A stretch of DNA of 64,000 nt from Huiozyma naganishii CBS 8797. Its lineage: Eukaryota; Ascomycota; Saccharomycetes; Saccharomycetales; Saccharomycetaceae. The stretch is from assembly GCF_000348985.1 (NCBI RefSeq), contig NC_035925.1, forward strand, positions 434,001-498,000, written 5' to 3'. Shown here piece after piece: positions 52,124-61,760 of the stretch. Under the pieces are notes generated by a model that saw nothing but the letters and a program-made list of their open reading frames with translations, was not told the DNA's origin and searched no databases. Numbering within the stretch: the first letter of the stretch is position 1; each line of letters opens with the position of its first letter. Made by a program: the position numbers and the translations under genes.

Positions 52124-52132
52124 GACACAAAA
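52124..52132 (+). promoter_or_regulatory. middle sporulation element upstream of SSP1
   Basis: GACACAAAA is a perfect match to the Ndt80 site gNCRCAAAW, 144 bases upstream of the SSP1 start. Confidence 0.7.
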
Positions 52133-52275
52133 TGACATGTTTCCGAAAACAATTAACATTTGGAATTGTAACACTTCGAGGTTCAAAGAGGGGGCAATAA
52201 ATTTAGGTTGTGGTGTTGGTTCTGCTCCCCCTGCTGTCTCTGCCTCCCTCAATACGTTGCTCCTTACAGACAATA

Positions 52276-54021
52276 ATGAGTGGTAACCATTTGTATCCTG
52301 GAGTTGATGATAGAGAACAAGCTTTCAACATGCCCTTTGGTGGGAAGGGGTTGATTGACGGACACGACCCAAATCACAGCCGAATCGTACCCAATGAGGC
52401 TGAAAGTGAGGAACGGAAAAGGGACAGGCTGAAGAGCTGGATTTCAGGTGCTATTCATAAAAGTAACACCCCTGCGTATGAACATGCCGTTGTAGACAGA
52501 GACACTCAAACTGCGGAGCCGCCCAACTCATATTATCGAGGCACCAGTAAAGGTGTAGGGGGATCCATTGAAAACCCAGATGTGGAGGAGGATTCAATGG
52601 TAATGCAATCGGTCAACGATTTTAGCGGTCATCCAGCAACAAGTTCAAGACATAATGGGCCGCCTATGACCTCACAATATAATCAATATTCAAGGGAGTG
52701 CCACGAAAATGACAGCCCGAATTATGACAACGAAGTTAAAACGCGGTTTGATCGTGATAATATGAAGGATCTAAAAAGCAAAAGGGAACAGGTTCAAGGT
52801 ATTATGGATGCATATACAGCTTTGAATTTTAAGAATCGCACGATTGTCAATTTACAGAAAAAATTGAAGGATGTTATAACGAAGAACAACCACCATGAAA
52901 AGGCACTGTACCGATTTGTAAAAGATTTGGATAGTTGGGTTGCACAATGTGGGATAAATGACAACAGTGACGTGAGGATCGCCATCAAAAACATATCCAC
53001 TATGTTGGAAGCGCATACTGCATTCGAAAGTAATATGGCTGCTGGGTTAAAGAAAATTTATGAAAAGCTTACTGTCGCTGGTTCAAGGGAAACGGAATTT
53101 AATAACGTCCAGAAGAAACATCATATGGGGAAAAAAAAATATGACCAAGCAGTATTGAAGAGGAACTCCAAGGGAGATGGTACCATACACGCTCTTCTCG
53201 AATTTGTGGGTGATACCCAGACAAGGTTAACGGAAGAAAGGGCCAGATTTGAAAGTAGTGTCACTCTCGACTTCAGGGAGATATTTATAGAGTTCACACA
53301 GCAGGTTTACAACAGTACCAAAAATCTTGAGGACGTTTCCAAAAAGTACGTTGAAAAGTCTATCATGGAGCTCTCTCATATTGATGAAAGACGCACTGTT
53401 GAGGTATTAACCAAGTCTATGAATATGAGAAACGTGCAAGGAATAGGAATTGAAACTTCTGGAAATCGGGTGCATAGGACTTTGGAGGGCGGTGTTTTTG
53501 ATATAAAAGACCCATTGTTAGGGAATGTTTACAAGAAACTTGAATATTTGATTGAAGCACCTCCACTGCCATCAAGTGCTGAACCACGACTAAATTTTAA
53601 GACTGTATCTGAAGATACTTCATCGTTTGATTCTGCTAAAAATAATGATGATGAAGGGATTGAAACAATTTTACACGACCAACAAGGAGTAGACCTCTCA
53701 AAGATGCATATAAGGGAAGAGTGCAATAATACAATAAGAAACAATGTACTTGAAGAAAAGGCTGTCGATAGGGACATCTTACGAGAAAAAAAGATGAATG
53801 AATCTATAGCCGTACATCAAAAGTCATTAGAGCCCAAGATAAATGGAGGCTACCCTAGTAATGTTGTTGATCAGAGAATCGATGATTTTATTGACTCCGA
53901 AATTGGGCATGCTGTTTTCCAAAATTTTGACACCCACGGAACGTTGGGAACTGCAAGTTTGAAAGAGAATGGTTGGAGGTCTGCAATGTTAGATGAAGAT
54001 GATCAAATAACCGACATTTAA
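52276..54021 (+). CDS. SSP1: prospore membrane leading-edge protein (Ssp1), by position and architecture
   Basis: In S. cerevisiae Ssp1 coats the leading edge of the prospore membrane in meiosis II. The protein here has 581 residues from the ATG at 52276 against 571; the 22 codons upstream are not supported. The N- and C-terminal parts are polar and disordered. The central part (about residues 165-400) is helical, with coiled-coil character (NFKNRTIVNLQKKLKDVITK, SNMAAGLKKIYEKL, DFREIFIEFTQQVYNSTKNL). Identity rests on synteny (between SVP26/YHR182W remnant and PFS1), matching length and an Ndt80-type site in the promoter; I did not recognise a diagnostic motif. Confidence 0.7.
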   Translation: MSGNHLYPGVDDREQAFNMPFGGKGLIDGHDPNHSRIVPNEAESEERKRDRLKSWISGAIHKSNTPAYEHAVVDRDTQTAEPPNSYYRGTSKGVGGSIENPDVEEDSMVMQSVNDFSGHPATSSRHNGPPMTSQYNQYSRECHENDSPNYDNEVKTRFDRDNMKDLKSKREQVQGIMDAYTALNFKNRTIVNLQKKLKDVITKNNHHEKALYRFVKDLDSWVAQCGINDNSDVRIAIKNISTMLEAHTAFESNMAAGLKKIYEKLTVAGSRETEFNNVQKKHHMGKKKYDQAVLKRNSKGDGTIHALLEFVGDTQTRLTEERARFESSVTLDFREIFIEFTQQVYNSTKNLEDVSKKYVEKSIMELSHIDERRTVEVLTKSMNMRNVQGIGIETSGNRVHRTLEGGVFDIKDPLLGNVYKKLEYLIEAPPLPSSAEPRLNFKTVSEDTSSFDSAKNNDDEGIETILHDQQGVDLSKMHIREECNNTIRNNVLEEKAVDRDILREKKMNESIAVHQKSLEPKINGGYPSNVVDQRIDDFIDSEIGHAVFQNFDTHGTLGTASLKENGWRSAMLDEDDQITDI

Positions 54022-54187
54022 CAACTCTTCCTATATTTTTTCCAAACACGGTAATCAGTTTCGCATTTCGGAAGAAAGCAATCCGTTTTATACAATATTT
54101 ATTTGTTTATTTTATCTAAAAAGCTGAATTATTCAAATCTTCTCAATATAAAATATTTAAACAACTTTAACAGAGTTTCAGGCTTTT

Positions 54188-54994
54188 CTACGCCGTCCAC
54201 TCCTCCATATTATACATCCTTCTCGTTAAACAGTCAATTTTTTTACTCTGAAGATACACCAGCTCCTCATTATCAGTAGTTGATATAACAAAGGACTCGT
54301 CCAAAACGTCCTTGTCAAATTCAACTTCGTCCCAATCTAACGAATAATCCACCGAGAAACACCTATTGTGCCAAGGCATGCCATCAGGTTTCCATAACGG
54401 AATTCTGTCTATCCACAGGTTTACCTTTTCGTTATGTGACATGCTTCGGGCAGTTCTAGGATTGAAATGGTGAGGGATACCAACTAGCTGCTGAGGGTCC
54501 ATGCCACCAATATAGGAATATTTTGGATTGGTAAACTGTCCAAAGTTGTCCTTCATGAAATCAGTTTCTTTAGACAGTTTAATAAATTCTGCTGCATCTC
54601 CATAATCTTTGCTTTGGGATACCGTTATTCTTGGTTGCGATGGTAAAATTGGAGGGTAAGAAACCTCAAATTTCTTCATTTTATAAGCCTCCGGATTATG
54701 ATTATTTCCGGTTGGTAAAAAGGACCTGCGTAACTCTTGGCAGATATGTGTTTCGTGATGTACGTGGGCGTAATTCTCGTGCACATCCCCCACATCATTT
54801 GCCGGACCAAAAATGTTTTGTTTATCCTTTGAATTAAACTGTGGTCCATTCTTCTTTGACGCCTTTGTAATAAGCTTGTTGAAATCCTTTTCTCTAGTAG
54901 ATTTCCGTGGATTCTGATTTATTTCAATATTCAGTCTCTGATTATCTGGAAGGAGAGGTTTTATTTCTTTAAAACTTGAATTCCTGAGAGGCAT
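54188..54994 (-). CDS. PFS1: prospore formation protein Pfs1/Ady1, by position
   Basis: In S. cerevisiae Pfs1 is a sporulation-specific protein that helps recruit Mpc70 to meiotic spindle poles. The gene here encodes 268 residues against 237. It is polar, with Trp- and Tyr-containing blocks near the C-terminus (NLWIDRIPLWKPDGMPWHNR, FSVDYSLDWDEVEF). It is convergent with SSP1 and followed by KOG1 on the same strand, exactly as YHR185C between YHR184W and YHR186C. The assignment rests mainly on position. Confidence 0.7.
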   Translation of the reverse strand: MPLRNSSFKEIKPLLPDNQRLNIEINQNPRKSTREKDFNKLITKASKKNGPQFNSKDKQNIFGPANDVGDVHENYAHVHHETHICQELRRSFLPTGNNHNPEAYKMKKFEVSYPPILPSQPRITVSQSKDYGDAAEFIKLSKETDFMKDNFGQFTNPKYSYIGGMDPQQLVGIPHHFNPRTARSMSHNEKVNLWIDRIPLWKPDGMPWHNRCFSVDYSLDWDEVEFDKDVLDESFVISTTDNEELVYLQSKKIDCLTRRMYNMEEWTA

Positions 54995-55641
54995 GGGAGT
55001 TTCGTTGTTGTTGAGCTTGCCTAGTGGTAGTGTGTTAATATGATGTGATAATTTTTTGACTATAGAAGTGGGGAAATTTATTTTATTTTAGTTTTAATGA
55101 GAGAAAATTACACAAAATGATTATTTTTTCCTTTTTCAAAGTGCTAGACTATACTGTGTGTAAAGTACACTGAAATAACATCAGGGTTCTGGATACTGTA
55201 TAATAATGAGCCACGAGCCCATTTTAATACAGTTTCCACATTTACTTCTTATACATATGTTTGTTATATGGAGTAGCTCTTACAATTGGAGCAGATCGTC
55301 TTCCTGGATCAAGATTTACTGTTGTAAATTTGATAAGTATTTCTTTTATTCTAGAGATGTTCATATCTTGAATATAGAATGCGTCTGCTGGCCGCTATTT
55401 TGATCGGGTTTAAACGTTTAATACCTCTTTCCAAAGGCTTTTTACAAGAAGATTCTCTAATACGGAGAAGAACTTTGAATGATTGATATGTACAGAACAA
55501 TTATTGTATTATTGAAAATAATACACTTCCATCACAAGTATATTGTTATTTGAGTATGCTGAATATGTATTCGAGTTACATAGATTTCTCGGTAATATCT
55601 GCAAATCTTTCCTCGACGGAAGATTTATAAAAAAGTATATA
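54995..55641. other. intergenic, PFS1 promoter and KOG1 3' end
   Basis: About 650 bases, AT-rich. The PFS1-proximal side holds the possible middle sporulation site. A 65-codon plus-strand frame (55206-55403) has no family features. No RNA gene was seen. Confidence 0.5.
55111..55117 (+). promoter_or_regulatory. possible middle sporulation element upstream of PFS1
   Basis: TACACAAAA (core CACAAAA at these positions) has one mismatch to gNCRCAAAW, about 115 bases upstream of the PFS1 start. Confidence 0.4.
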
Positions 55642-58600
55642 CTAATAAATTTGATTCAGCGTGGGGTTGACACACTTATAAATATTAACATGAGAATCAT
55701 GCGAATTGGACGCCGCTAACATCATCCTGTGAGGATGGAAGGTCATGCTAGATATGAATGAGTTTGACGAGTAGGAAGTTATACCTGTTGCTGCCAATGT
55801 ATTGGCAACGTTATGCCCCAGGGAGTTTTGTGCATTTCTAAAGTTTGTTAGAAGGTCACCTGAAGTGGTCCATATTTTTATCTGTTTACTGCTTGTAGCA
55901 ATGATTGGTGCGTGCTCGTGTACTTGCAATGAGGTTAGCGTAGTTGTATTTTGCTTATGGTCGCCAGTCTGATGCGAATTCTCATTCTCATCGACAAAGC
56001 TGTGAACCGCATCTTGATGTCTGATGTCCCATAATTCCACTACACCATTCGAAGTTCCACTCACCAATTCTCTGTAGCCGCCTCTTTGCATGTGAACATT
56101 GTTGATCCAGCAATTTGCCCTGCCTGTACTTGCTGATCTCCATCTACGAACCATAGAGTCTCTTGCATCTATACGCCTGTCATACACTCTCAAAGTCCCA
56201 TCCGCAAAACCAGCAACAAATATATTACCGGCAAGTTGATCAGAAGTCAGCGAGGTCACCAGGGATGACGTTTTGGCCGGAATATCAACTTCAACGGTTT
56301 CTGTATGAGCGTCCCATATACGAATAATCTTCACATCACCAGTAGCCAACAAGGCACCCCTCATCTGATGCCACTCTGTCAGAAGCCCATTAGATCGAGG
56401 GGTTAGCAGCATTTCAGTTAGGCCCCTCCAAGCTGCAATCAGTTCCACACTACTATTGGAGTTTATATCCTTGAAAATTTTTATGATTCCATCTGATGAA
56501 CCAGTCATCAGTAAAGTGGAGTCATCTTCATTTATAAATTTCAAATCTGTAATTTTTGTACCAAACGGATTGCTGTTCGAAAACCGCGACAGCATCTTAT
56601 TCTCATCCCAATCAAACAAAGTAATATTGTCTCTATCATCTGCAACAGCTACATGATCTTCAAATTGTGTAAATCTCAATAGCTTCGGCTGTGTCTTGTT
56701 ATCAAACGTCACTAACTTGTTTGACCAATCACCACACAACGAAAGTTTTTTCTGTCTTTGCGTCTCGTTTATAATGTTCTCGTTCCTGTTTCGGCGCCAT
56801 ACCTTTGCATTATATTCAACACTACCCACCTCATCTGCTTCTGGTTTCCTCATTTGGGGCTCTTGAAAGTACTCCCGACAATAGTCTAGAAACGTACTTT
56901 GGAATGGTAATTTAGGAGGCTCTGTAATTTTCTTATATCGAGGAGTAGGTGGAACAAAAGATGTGCCATGCGATGTACCTAGTAATGAAATTGGTGTGTT
57001 AGTTTTATTCTTTTTGCTCTTAGAGGAGTCATTGTCGAAGTTCGTTGGCCTGTTTTCGTTGAAACCCAAATTTCTAAATAAGGCACCCAACGATAACCCA
57101 GATTTAAGACTCGCATTATCATCCTCTCGCGTATTTTTTTTCGTGCTGTTATTCCCGAATGATGTCATTTTTGGTTTCGCTGCTTGGACAGGGTTCGAAC
57201 TAAATCCCATTCTATTGGCAGAGTTCAGTTTGGAGTTCTTCTGATACAGATAGCGTTCTAGTCTTGTGAAAGGTTCGCAAAGATCTTTATGGCTGCTCAG
57301 CTCTAACAAGATGTAGTCTACCACTTTTTCCGCCAGATGTCTATTTTCCAAGTATGGATCACTTGACAAAATCAGCAACGCCTTCCAAACAGTGCTAAAA
57401 ATGGAACCGTGACTAACTGACTGTGTCTCCGTCATTTTCACGCTATCAGCATCAAGACCCTCGAGTTGTACCATATCCTCCGTGAGTTCGTTAAACGCAA
57501 CAACAAGGAAAAAGGAAGAATATCTGTATACCAATTGAGAGAAATAAATGATTACTTCTTTTCTGACCAAAGAAGAACCATCATCAATTAGTGGTAACAC
57601 GGCCACTAGTATGTTGATTTCTTGACCTTTTAATCTTTTTAAATCAATATTTTCTAGTTGGTTCTGCATGATTTGGCAAGTGGCCAGTTGCTGCTCTAGT
57701 TTTACCTGTTGTTGTTCCAAATGCTGTTGCTGCTGCTGATTTTGCCTTTGGTGTAAACTGTTCAAAACTTGTTGCAATGGCACTTGCAACTGTTGATACT
57801 GTTTTTCAAAATCCTGTTGCAACCTTAAAATGTTATCTGTATCATCTGCACTGGATATGAAATGTTTTAGAGTCATGACAGTGGCTGTTCTCACTTCAGG
57901 TACGGGGTCGTTCAGCGAAGCTAGTAGCTGATTAAACACACCAAGATTCATCACAACCCATTTATGCAAAGGATTGTCAATGTACAATAAGCCTAGTAAA
58001 ATAATAGACCATTGCCTCAATAGAGGAATATCCGAATTGGAAGTGTAATAACACAATTTATTAACCAACTCAATCGTAAAGCAGTACTTTTGTCCCAAAG
58101 GGAAATCTCTAACAAAGGATGACAAAACGAACACAGCCATAGCCTTTTGTTCATCTGTGGTATCGTTCGAATGATATAGCTGACCGTTGAATTGCTGAGT
58201 GTAAGGGTGATCTTGTCTCATAAATTTCGTATTAGTAGGGGTTGCCATGGTCAATGGATTGTTGTTATTGAATGAGGATGCACTTCCAGCGGAACTGCTC
58301 AGTAAACCAAAGTCCGGTACAATCACATTGACAAAATACATGTACCCCTTTTCCTTGATGAGCTCAGTTTGTGTGTTTTTGTAGTCTATACACATTATCC
58401 TTGCCCAAATAAAAACTAGAATAGGTTTCAGTTCTGGAGCCGGACTCTGTAATAATTTTAGCACGTAAGGGAATATTCCAATCGAAAGAGAAAGGTAAAC
58501 AGCCCAGGGTCCCAAGTCAAGAAACCTGGATAATAGTACTAATGCGCGAATACGATGTACTTGCGATAACAAAACTTGTAAAACAATGGGTAATTGTTCC

Positions 58601-60267
58601 GGGGGGTTACGAACATTTGACATATATTTTAACCAAAGTTCGAATGCAGTTAGATTTTGTTCAAAGAAACCGGTAAATTGCTGCTGCTGCTGTGGCTGCT
58701 GTTGCAAATGCACAGATGATTTTCTTGAAGTAGTGTGTTTTTGTAATGCAGGGTGGTTTGCTAGGGACATGGTACTCAAGTTTGTTGCCGAAAATTTTGA
58801 TTGTGGTCGTATTGATCCTGGCTTCTGTTGGGCTTGCTGTTGGTCGTTACCGTTCATCTTTGTCAAAGAAGAGCTTTTCTGGTTTTGAAGCACTTCTTGT
58901 TGCTGTAAAACTAGTTGTGTTTCCAAATCGGAACTTGGTGGGGCATTTTTCAGGTCAACAACCAGCTTACTCAATACCTCATCCATAGCGAAGTCCCACG
59001 ATTTCCACAAAGAATGAGTGATAATACTATCTGGTAATTCTGGATCTGATATTGGATGACAATTATACCACGGCATTATTCTTTTGGCCAGAAGAAAATT
59101 ACGGAATAGGGCAGCAATCATCAGATCATGCCTGAAAAGTTTTTTAAATAGCGGTCTTGGTAAGCATGTCCATGCTATCGTATCAGTTATCGCCGTGAAT
59201 ATCCAATTCAACTCACCCAAAGGTGTTCTCCTGTCCGATAACATCCCCGGGATATGGACGTTGGGAGCATTCGCCCTGTAAGAATTTTTAGGGTCCGGAT
59301 GACGTTCTGATATCGAGTTTTCAAAGAATATCTTGTACTTGGTATGTCTCAGCGATGACTGCATTAAAAATACCCTGACACTTATCTCTATAGGACAAGT
59401 CAAACAGCAGGTGAATAAATCTGCGGGCAGTTCGGGGACCATGAGCAGCAATTCATTAGACCTGCAGGATGCCAATTGGAAACATTCTGTATAGGCCGCA
59501 GTGGGAGACGGTGCTGCAGTGTCATGATTCCCTTCCTCGTCGTCTTTTATCCTTTTCTGTATGAATTTTTGAAAGTTTGTAACAATATTACCAGCACTGT
59601 TACAGTCCCAAACAAATATGCAAGGTGCACCCAGCCAAGTTTGTAAATCGTACAATGAAACCGGAATATATTGAGTGTACCCTCTATTGAAAACCCATAT
59701 CTCACCAGAGGGAGTTGGCTGTGGTACACCATGACCATTGTAATGGAATAGAATCTGGTCATTCTTAGAAGTTCTTCTCAAAGAATTGCAAAACCGTTTC
59801 ACGTCTTCGACACAGGGGTCCAAACTTTGTTTATACCTTGTTCTCAAGGACAACGTTTCGTACTGTGACTGCAAATTCTTCCCAATTTGTTCAATGGCCT
59901 TCTTGGAGTCCTGAAAATTAAGTGGATCCACCCACGCTTCGACTCTAGCACAGGGGTGTGTCTTCGTTACGTCTGGAGGGTCGACCCCAAGATTTAAGCA
60001 CAACAGAAGTGCAGCACTCACAGTCTTTTGCCGGTCCTTCGTGATTTTCCAGTCAGTAATCGGTTGGTAGTAACCATCAGCATCCCTCTGTTTCACCTCT
60101 TCGGGAGTTGGGTTCCCATTCGTCTTATGTCTCTTATCGTCAAAGTAAAAGTAGAACTCCTCGGCAAGGGTCTGCAGAAACTGCTCACTTTTGTACTGCT
60201 CCTCAAACCCATGCCTCATTTCGGCATTCAAGCCTCTCGGCGGCTCTGAACCGTACGTCACGGGCAT
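55642..60267 (-). CDS. KOG1: TORC1 subunit, raptor orthologue
   Basis: Scaffold subunit that presents substrates to TOR kinase at the vacuole. It has 1541 residues against 1557 in S. cerevisiae. The N-terminal caspase-like raptor domain is clear (RRTSKNDQILFHYNGHGVPQ, NRGYTQYIPVSLYDLQTWLG, IFVWDCNSAGNIV, about residues 165-245). It is followed by HEAT-type helices with polyglutamine stretches (around residues 527-536 and 852-870) and a disordered Ser/Asn-rich linker. The C-terminal WD40 propeller covers about residues 1195-1541. Divergent from IKI1 across the palindrome array. A fragment of LST8, which encodes another TOR subunit, is present elsewhere in the window only as a pseudogene. Confidence 0.96.
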   Translation of the reverse strand: MPVTYGSEPPRGLNAEMRHGFEEQYKSEQFLQTLAEEFYFYFDDKRHKTNGNPTPEEVKQRDADGYYQPITDWKITKDRQKTVSAALLLCLNLGVDPPDVTKTHPCARVEAWVDPLNFQDSKKAIEQIGKNLQSQYETLSLRTRYKQSLDPCVEDVKRFCNSLRRTSKNDQILFHYNGHGVPQPTPSGEIWVFNRGYTQYIPVSLYDLQTWLGAPCIFVWDCNSAGNIVTNFQKFIQKRIKDDEEGNHDTAAPSPTAAYTECFQLASCRSNELLLMVPELPADLFTCCLTCPIEISVRVFLMQSSLRHTKYKIFFENSISERHPDPKNSYRANAPNVHIPGMLSDRRTPLGELNWIFTAITDTIAWTCLPRPLFKKLFRHDLMIAALFRNFLLAKRIMPWYNCHPISDPELPDSIITHSLWKSWDFAMDEVLSKLVVDLKNAPPSSDLETQLVLQQQEVLQNQKSSSLTKMNGNDQQQAQQKPGSIRPQSKFSATNLSTMSLANHPALQKHTTSRKSSVHLQQQPQQQQQFTGFFEQNLTAFELWLKYMSNVRNPPEQLPIVLQVLLSQVHRIRALVLLSRFLDLGPWAVYLSLSIGIFPYVLKLLQSPAPELKPILVFIWARIMCIDYKNTQTELIKEKGYMYFVNVIVPDFGLLSSSAGSASSFNNNNPLTMATPTNTKFMRQDHPYTQQFNGQLYHSNDTTDEQKAMAVFVLSSFVRDFPLGQKYCFTIELVNKLCYYTSNSDIPLLRQWSIILLGLLYIDNPLHKWVVMNLGVFNQLLASLNDPVPEVRTATVMTLKHFISSADDTDNILRLQQDFEKQYQQLQVPLQQVLNSLHQRQNQQQQQHLEQQQVKLEQQLATCQIMQNQLENIDLKRLKGQEINILVAVLPLIDDGSSLVRKEVIIYFSQLVYRYSSFFLVVAFNELTEDMVQLEGLDADSVKMTETQSVSHGSIFSTVWKALLILSSDPYLENRHLAEKVVDYILLELSSHKDLCEPFTRLERYLYQKNSKLNSANRMGFSSNPVQAAKPKMTSFGNNSTKKNTREDDNASLKSGLSLGALFRNLGFNENRPTNFDNDSSKSKKNKTNTPISLLGTSHGTSFVPPTPRYKKITEPPKLPFQSTFLDYCREYFQEPQMRKPEADEVGSVEYNAKVWRRNRNENIINETQRQKKLSLCGDWSNKLVTFDNKTQPKLLRFTQFEDHVAVADDRDNITLFDWDENKMLSRFSNSNPFGTKITDLKFINEDDSTLLMTGSSDGIIKIFKDINSNSSVELIAAWRGLTEMLLTPRSNGLLTEWHQMRGALLATGDVKIIRIWDAHTETVEVDIPAKTSSLVTSLTSDQLAGNIFVAGFADGTLRVYDRRIDARDSMVRRWRSASTGRANCWINNVHMQRGGYRELVSGTSNGVVELWDIRHQDAVHSFVDENENSHQTGDHKQNTTTLTSLQVHEHAPIIATSSKQIKIWTTSGDLLTNFRNAQNSLGHNVANTLAATGITSYSSNSFISSMTFHPHRMMLAASNSHDSHVNIYKCVNPTLNQIY

Positions 60268-60708
60268 GCTCGGTTACCGCTCTTCAGCTTGAGTGTACGT
60301 GTATTGGCTATCTCTCTTTTGGCTGAACATTTGCAATTCACTATTGTGCGGACAATACTATAGTTAAAGTGCAGAATAGCACTTTTTTTTCAGTCTTTCA
60401 TTTTCAATGTTTTTAGGGCTTCTGTTCAAGCCCTAGGAGATAGAATTTAGGGCTTATATTAAACCCTAAGTAGATAAGTTAGGGCTTCCATTCAAACCCT
60501 AAAGTTTAAAATTAGGGCTTATTTGCTTAAACCCTAGGGCTGGCAAGTTAGGGCTACAGTCTTCAAAAAATTAAAGTTCTACACGAGAAGAGATAGAAAG
60601 TTATACATTGCGGTCACAGCTCATCGGCAAGCACTAGGTACAAGACAGTTGACTTATCGATTAGTTAAAGTCGGTGAGGGATAAATATCACAAAAGGGGC
60701 TCTCAAAA
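60268..60708. other. divergent intergenic region, KOG1 and IKI1
   Basis: A 440-base shared promoter. The middle holds the palindrome array; the IKI1 side is AT-rich. No tRNA was seen and no snoRNA was recognised, although Tbf1 sites often precede snoRNA genes in S. cerevisiae. Confidence 0.5.
60413..60555. promoter_or_regulatory. array of TTAGGGCTT / AAACCCTAA palindromes (Tbf1-like sites)
   Basis: Five TTAGGGCT sites start at 60413, 60447, 60479, 60512 and 60548 (spacing 32-36 bases). Four are each followed by an inverted partner: AGCCCTAG 60429, AAACCCTAA 60461, AAACCCTAA 60494 and AAACCCTAG 60528. ACCCTAA is the core bound by the yeast Myb-type factor Tbf1. The array lies in the shared promoter of KOG1 and IKI1. 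Confidence 0.8.
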
Positions 60709-61638
60709 ATGGCTATCTCTAACCAAAATCCATCGGTACTTTTGAAAAGGGTGCTCAATTTGACGGACAATTCTTTTTTCATACTGTGTATTGACAATCT
60801 TGCTCAAACATCACAGGGGATCGTTCAAGAAGTCATCCATTACCGAGATTCAGTAGAAGGTAACGTTATATTTGTTTCTTTTTGTACTGCTGAGAAACCA
60901 TCATATGCCACTCATTTTATTGATGTGACTGCCATCGGAGGCCTAGAGAAAGTGGTAGACCAGGTACATTCATACTTGCCATCCCCAAGAGGAACGGTCA
61001 AATCCAACAAAAAGTTTCTTATATTGATTGATTCGCTAAACTATATGCCGAGAACTAAGTTGGCACAGTTCATAAGTTCCCTTGGCTCCCCATACGCGAT
61101 TATTTTAGCCACATACCACAGGGAGATGCTCGAATCGCACATGCATGTAACCCAAGAATATAACAACACATCCAATTATCCATCCGGTTTAGAATTGCTA
61201 CAGTTTATGGCCACGAGCATTATCACTACGAATCCCATACTGCCTTCTACTCTGGACGACTCTGGTGAGTTGCACGACCAGCTGGACAGCTTGAGAATCC
61301 CGCGAGGGTTGAATCAACCGAGGTTTGAAATTACGCTGGTAAATAGAAGGAAATCAGGGAGGTCAGTTACTTACAATTTCTTGGTCGATACAGATACTCA
61401 TCAATATGATCTAGCCACCAAGGAGAACGATACGAGTGCAGAGCAAGAAACGCCAGAAATGTTGCAGGACTTGACCACTTTCAACTTATCGACGTCGACA
61501 AAACAGAAACAAGCCAAGGAACAGGTAAATCTGCCCTTTTTGGAGGCTCAGTCGTTTGGGACTGGTGGGGCTATCGTTTATGAATACGAAAAGGATGATG
61601 ATTATGACGAAGAGGATCCGTACGAAGATCCATTCTGA
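60709..61638 (+). CDS. IKI1: Elongator subunit Elp5
   Basis: RecA-like subunit of the Elp4-5-6 ring of Elongator, needed for wobble-uridine modification of tRNAs. It has 309 residues, identical in length to S. cerevisiae. Blocks are VLLKRVLNLTDNSFFILCID, FLILIDSLNYM, LRIPRGLNQPRFEITLVNRR and the strongly conserved acidic C-terminus PFLEAQSFGTGGAIVYEYEK followed by DDDYDEEDPYEDPF. It lacks a canonical Walker A motif, as usual for Elp5. Confidence 0.97.
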   Translation: MAISNQNPSVLLKRVLNLTDNSFFILCIDNLAQTSQGIVQEVIHYRDSVEGNVIFVSFCTAEKPSYATHFIDVTAIGGLEKVVDQVHSYLPSPRGTVKSNKKFLILIDSLNYMPRTKLAQFISSLGSPYAIILATYHREMLESHMHVTQEYNNTSNYPSGLELLQFMATSIITTNPILPSTLDDSGELHDQLDSLRIPRGLNQPRFEITLVNRRKSGRSVTYNFLVDTDTHQYDLATKENDTSAEQETPEMLQDLTTFNLSTSTKQKQAKEQVNLPFLEAQSFGTGGAIVYEYEKDDDYDEEDPYEDPF

Positions 61639-61760
61639 TTTTGAGAAAGCATTTCAACAGATGCGCCCAAATACTTTGTTAATGTTATAGAAGCTGTTTA
61701 TATCATGTATATTATGGAAGATGCCAGTTTGAACAGGTATTCACAGGTGCCTCGACGAAT

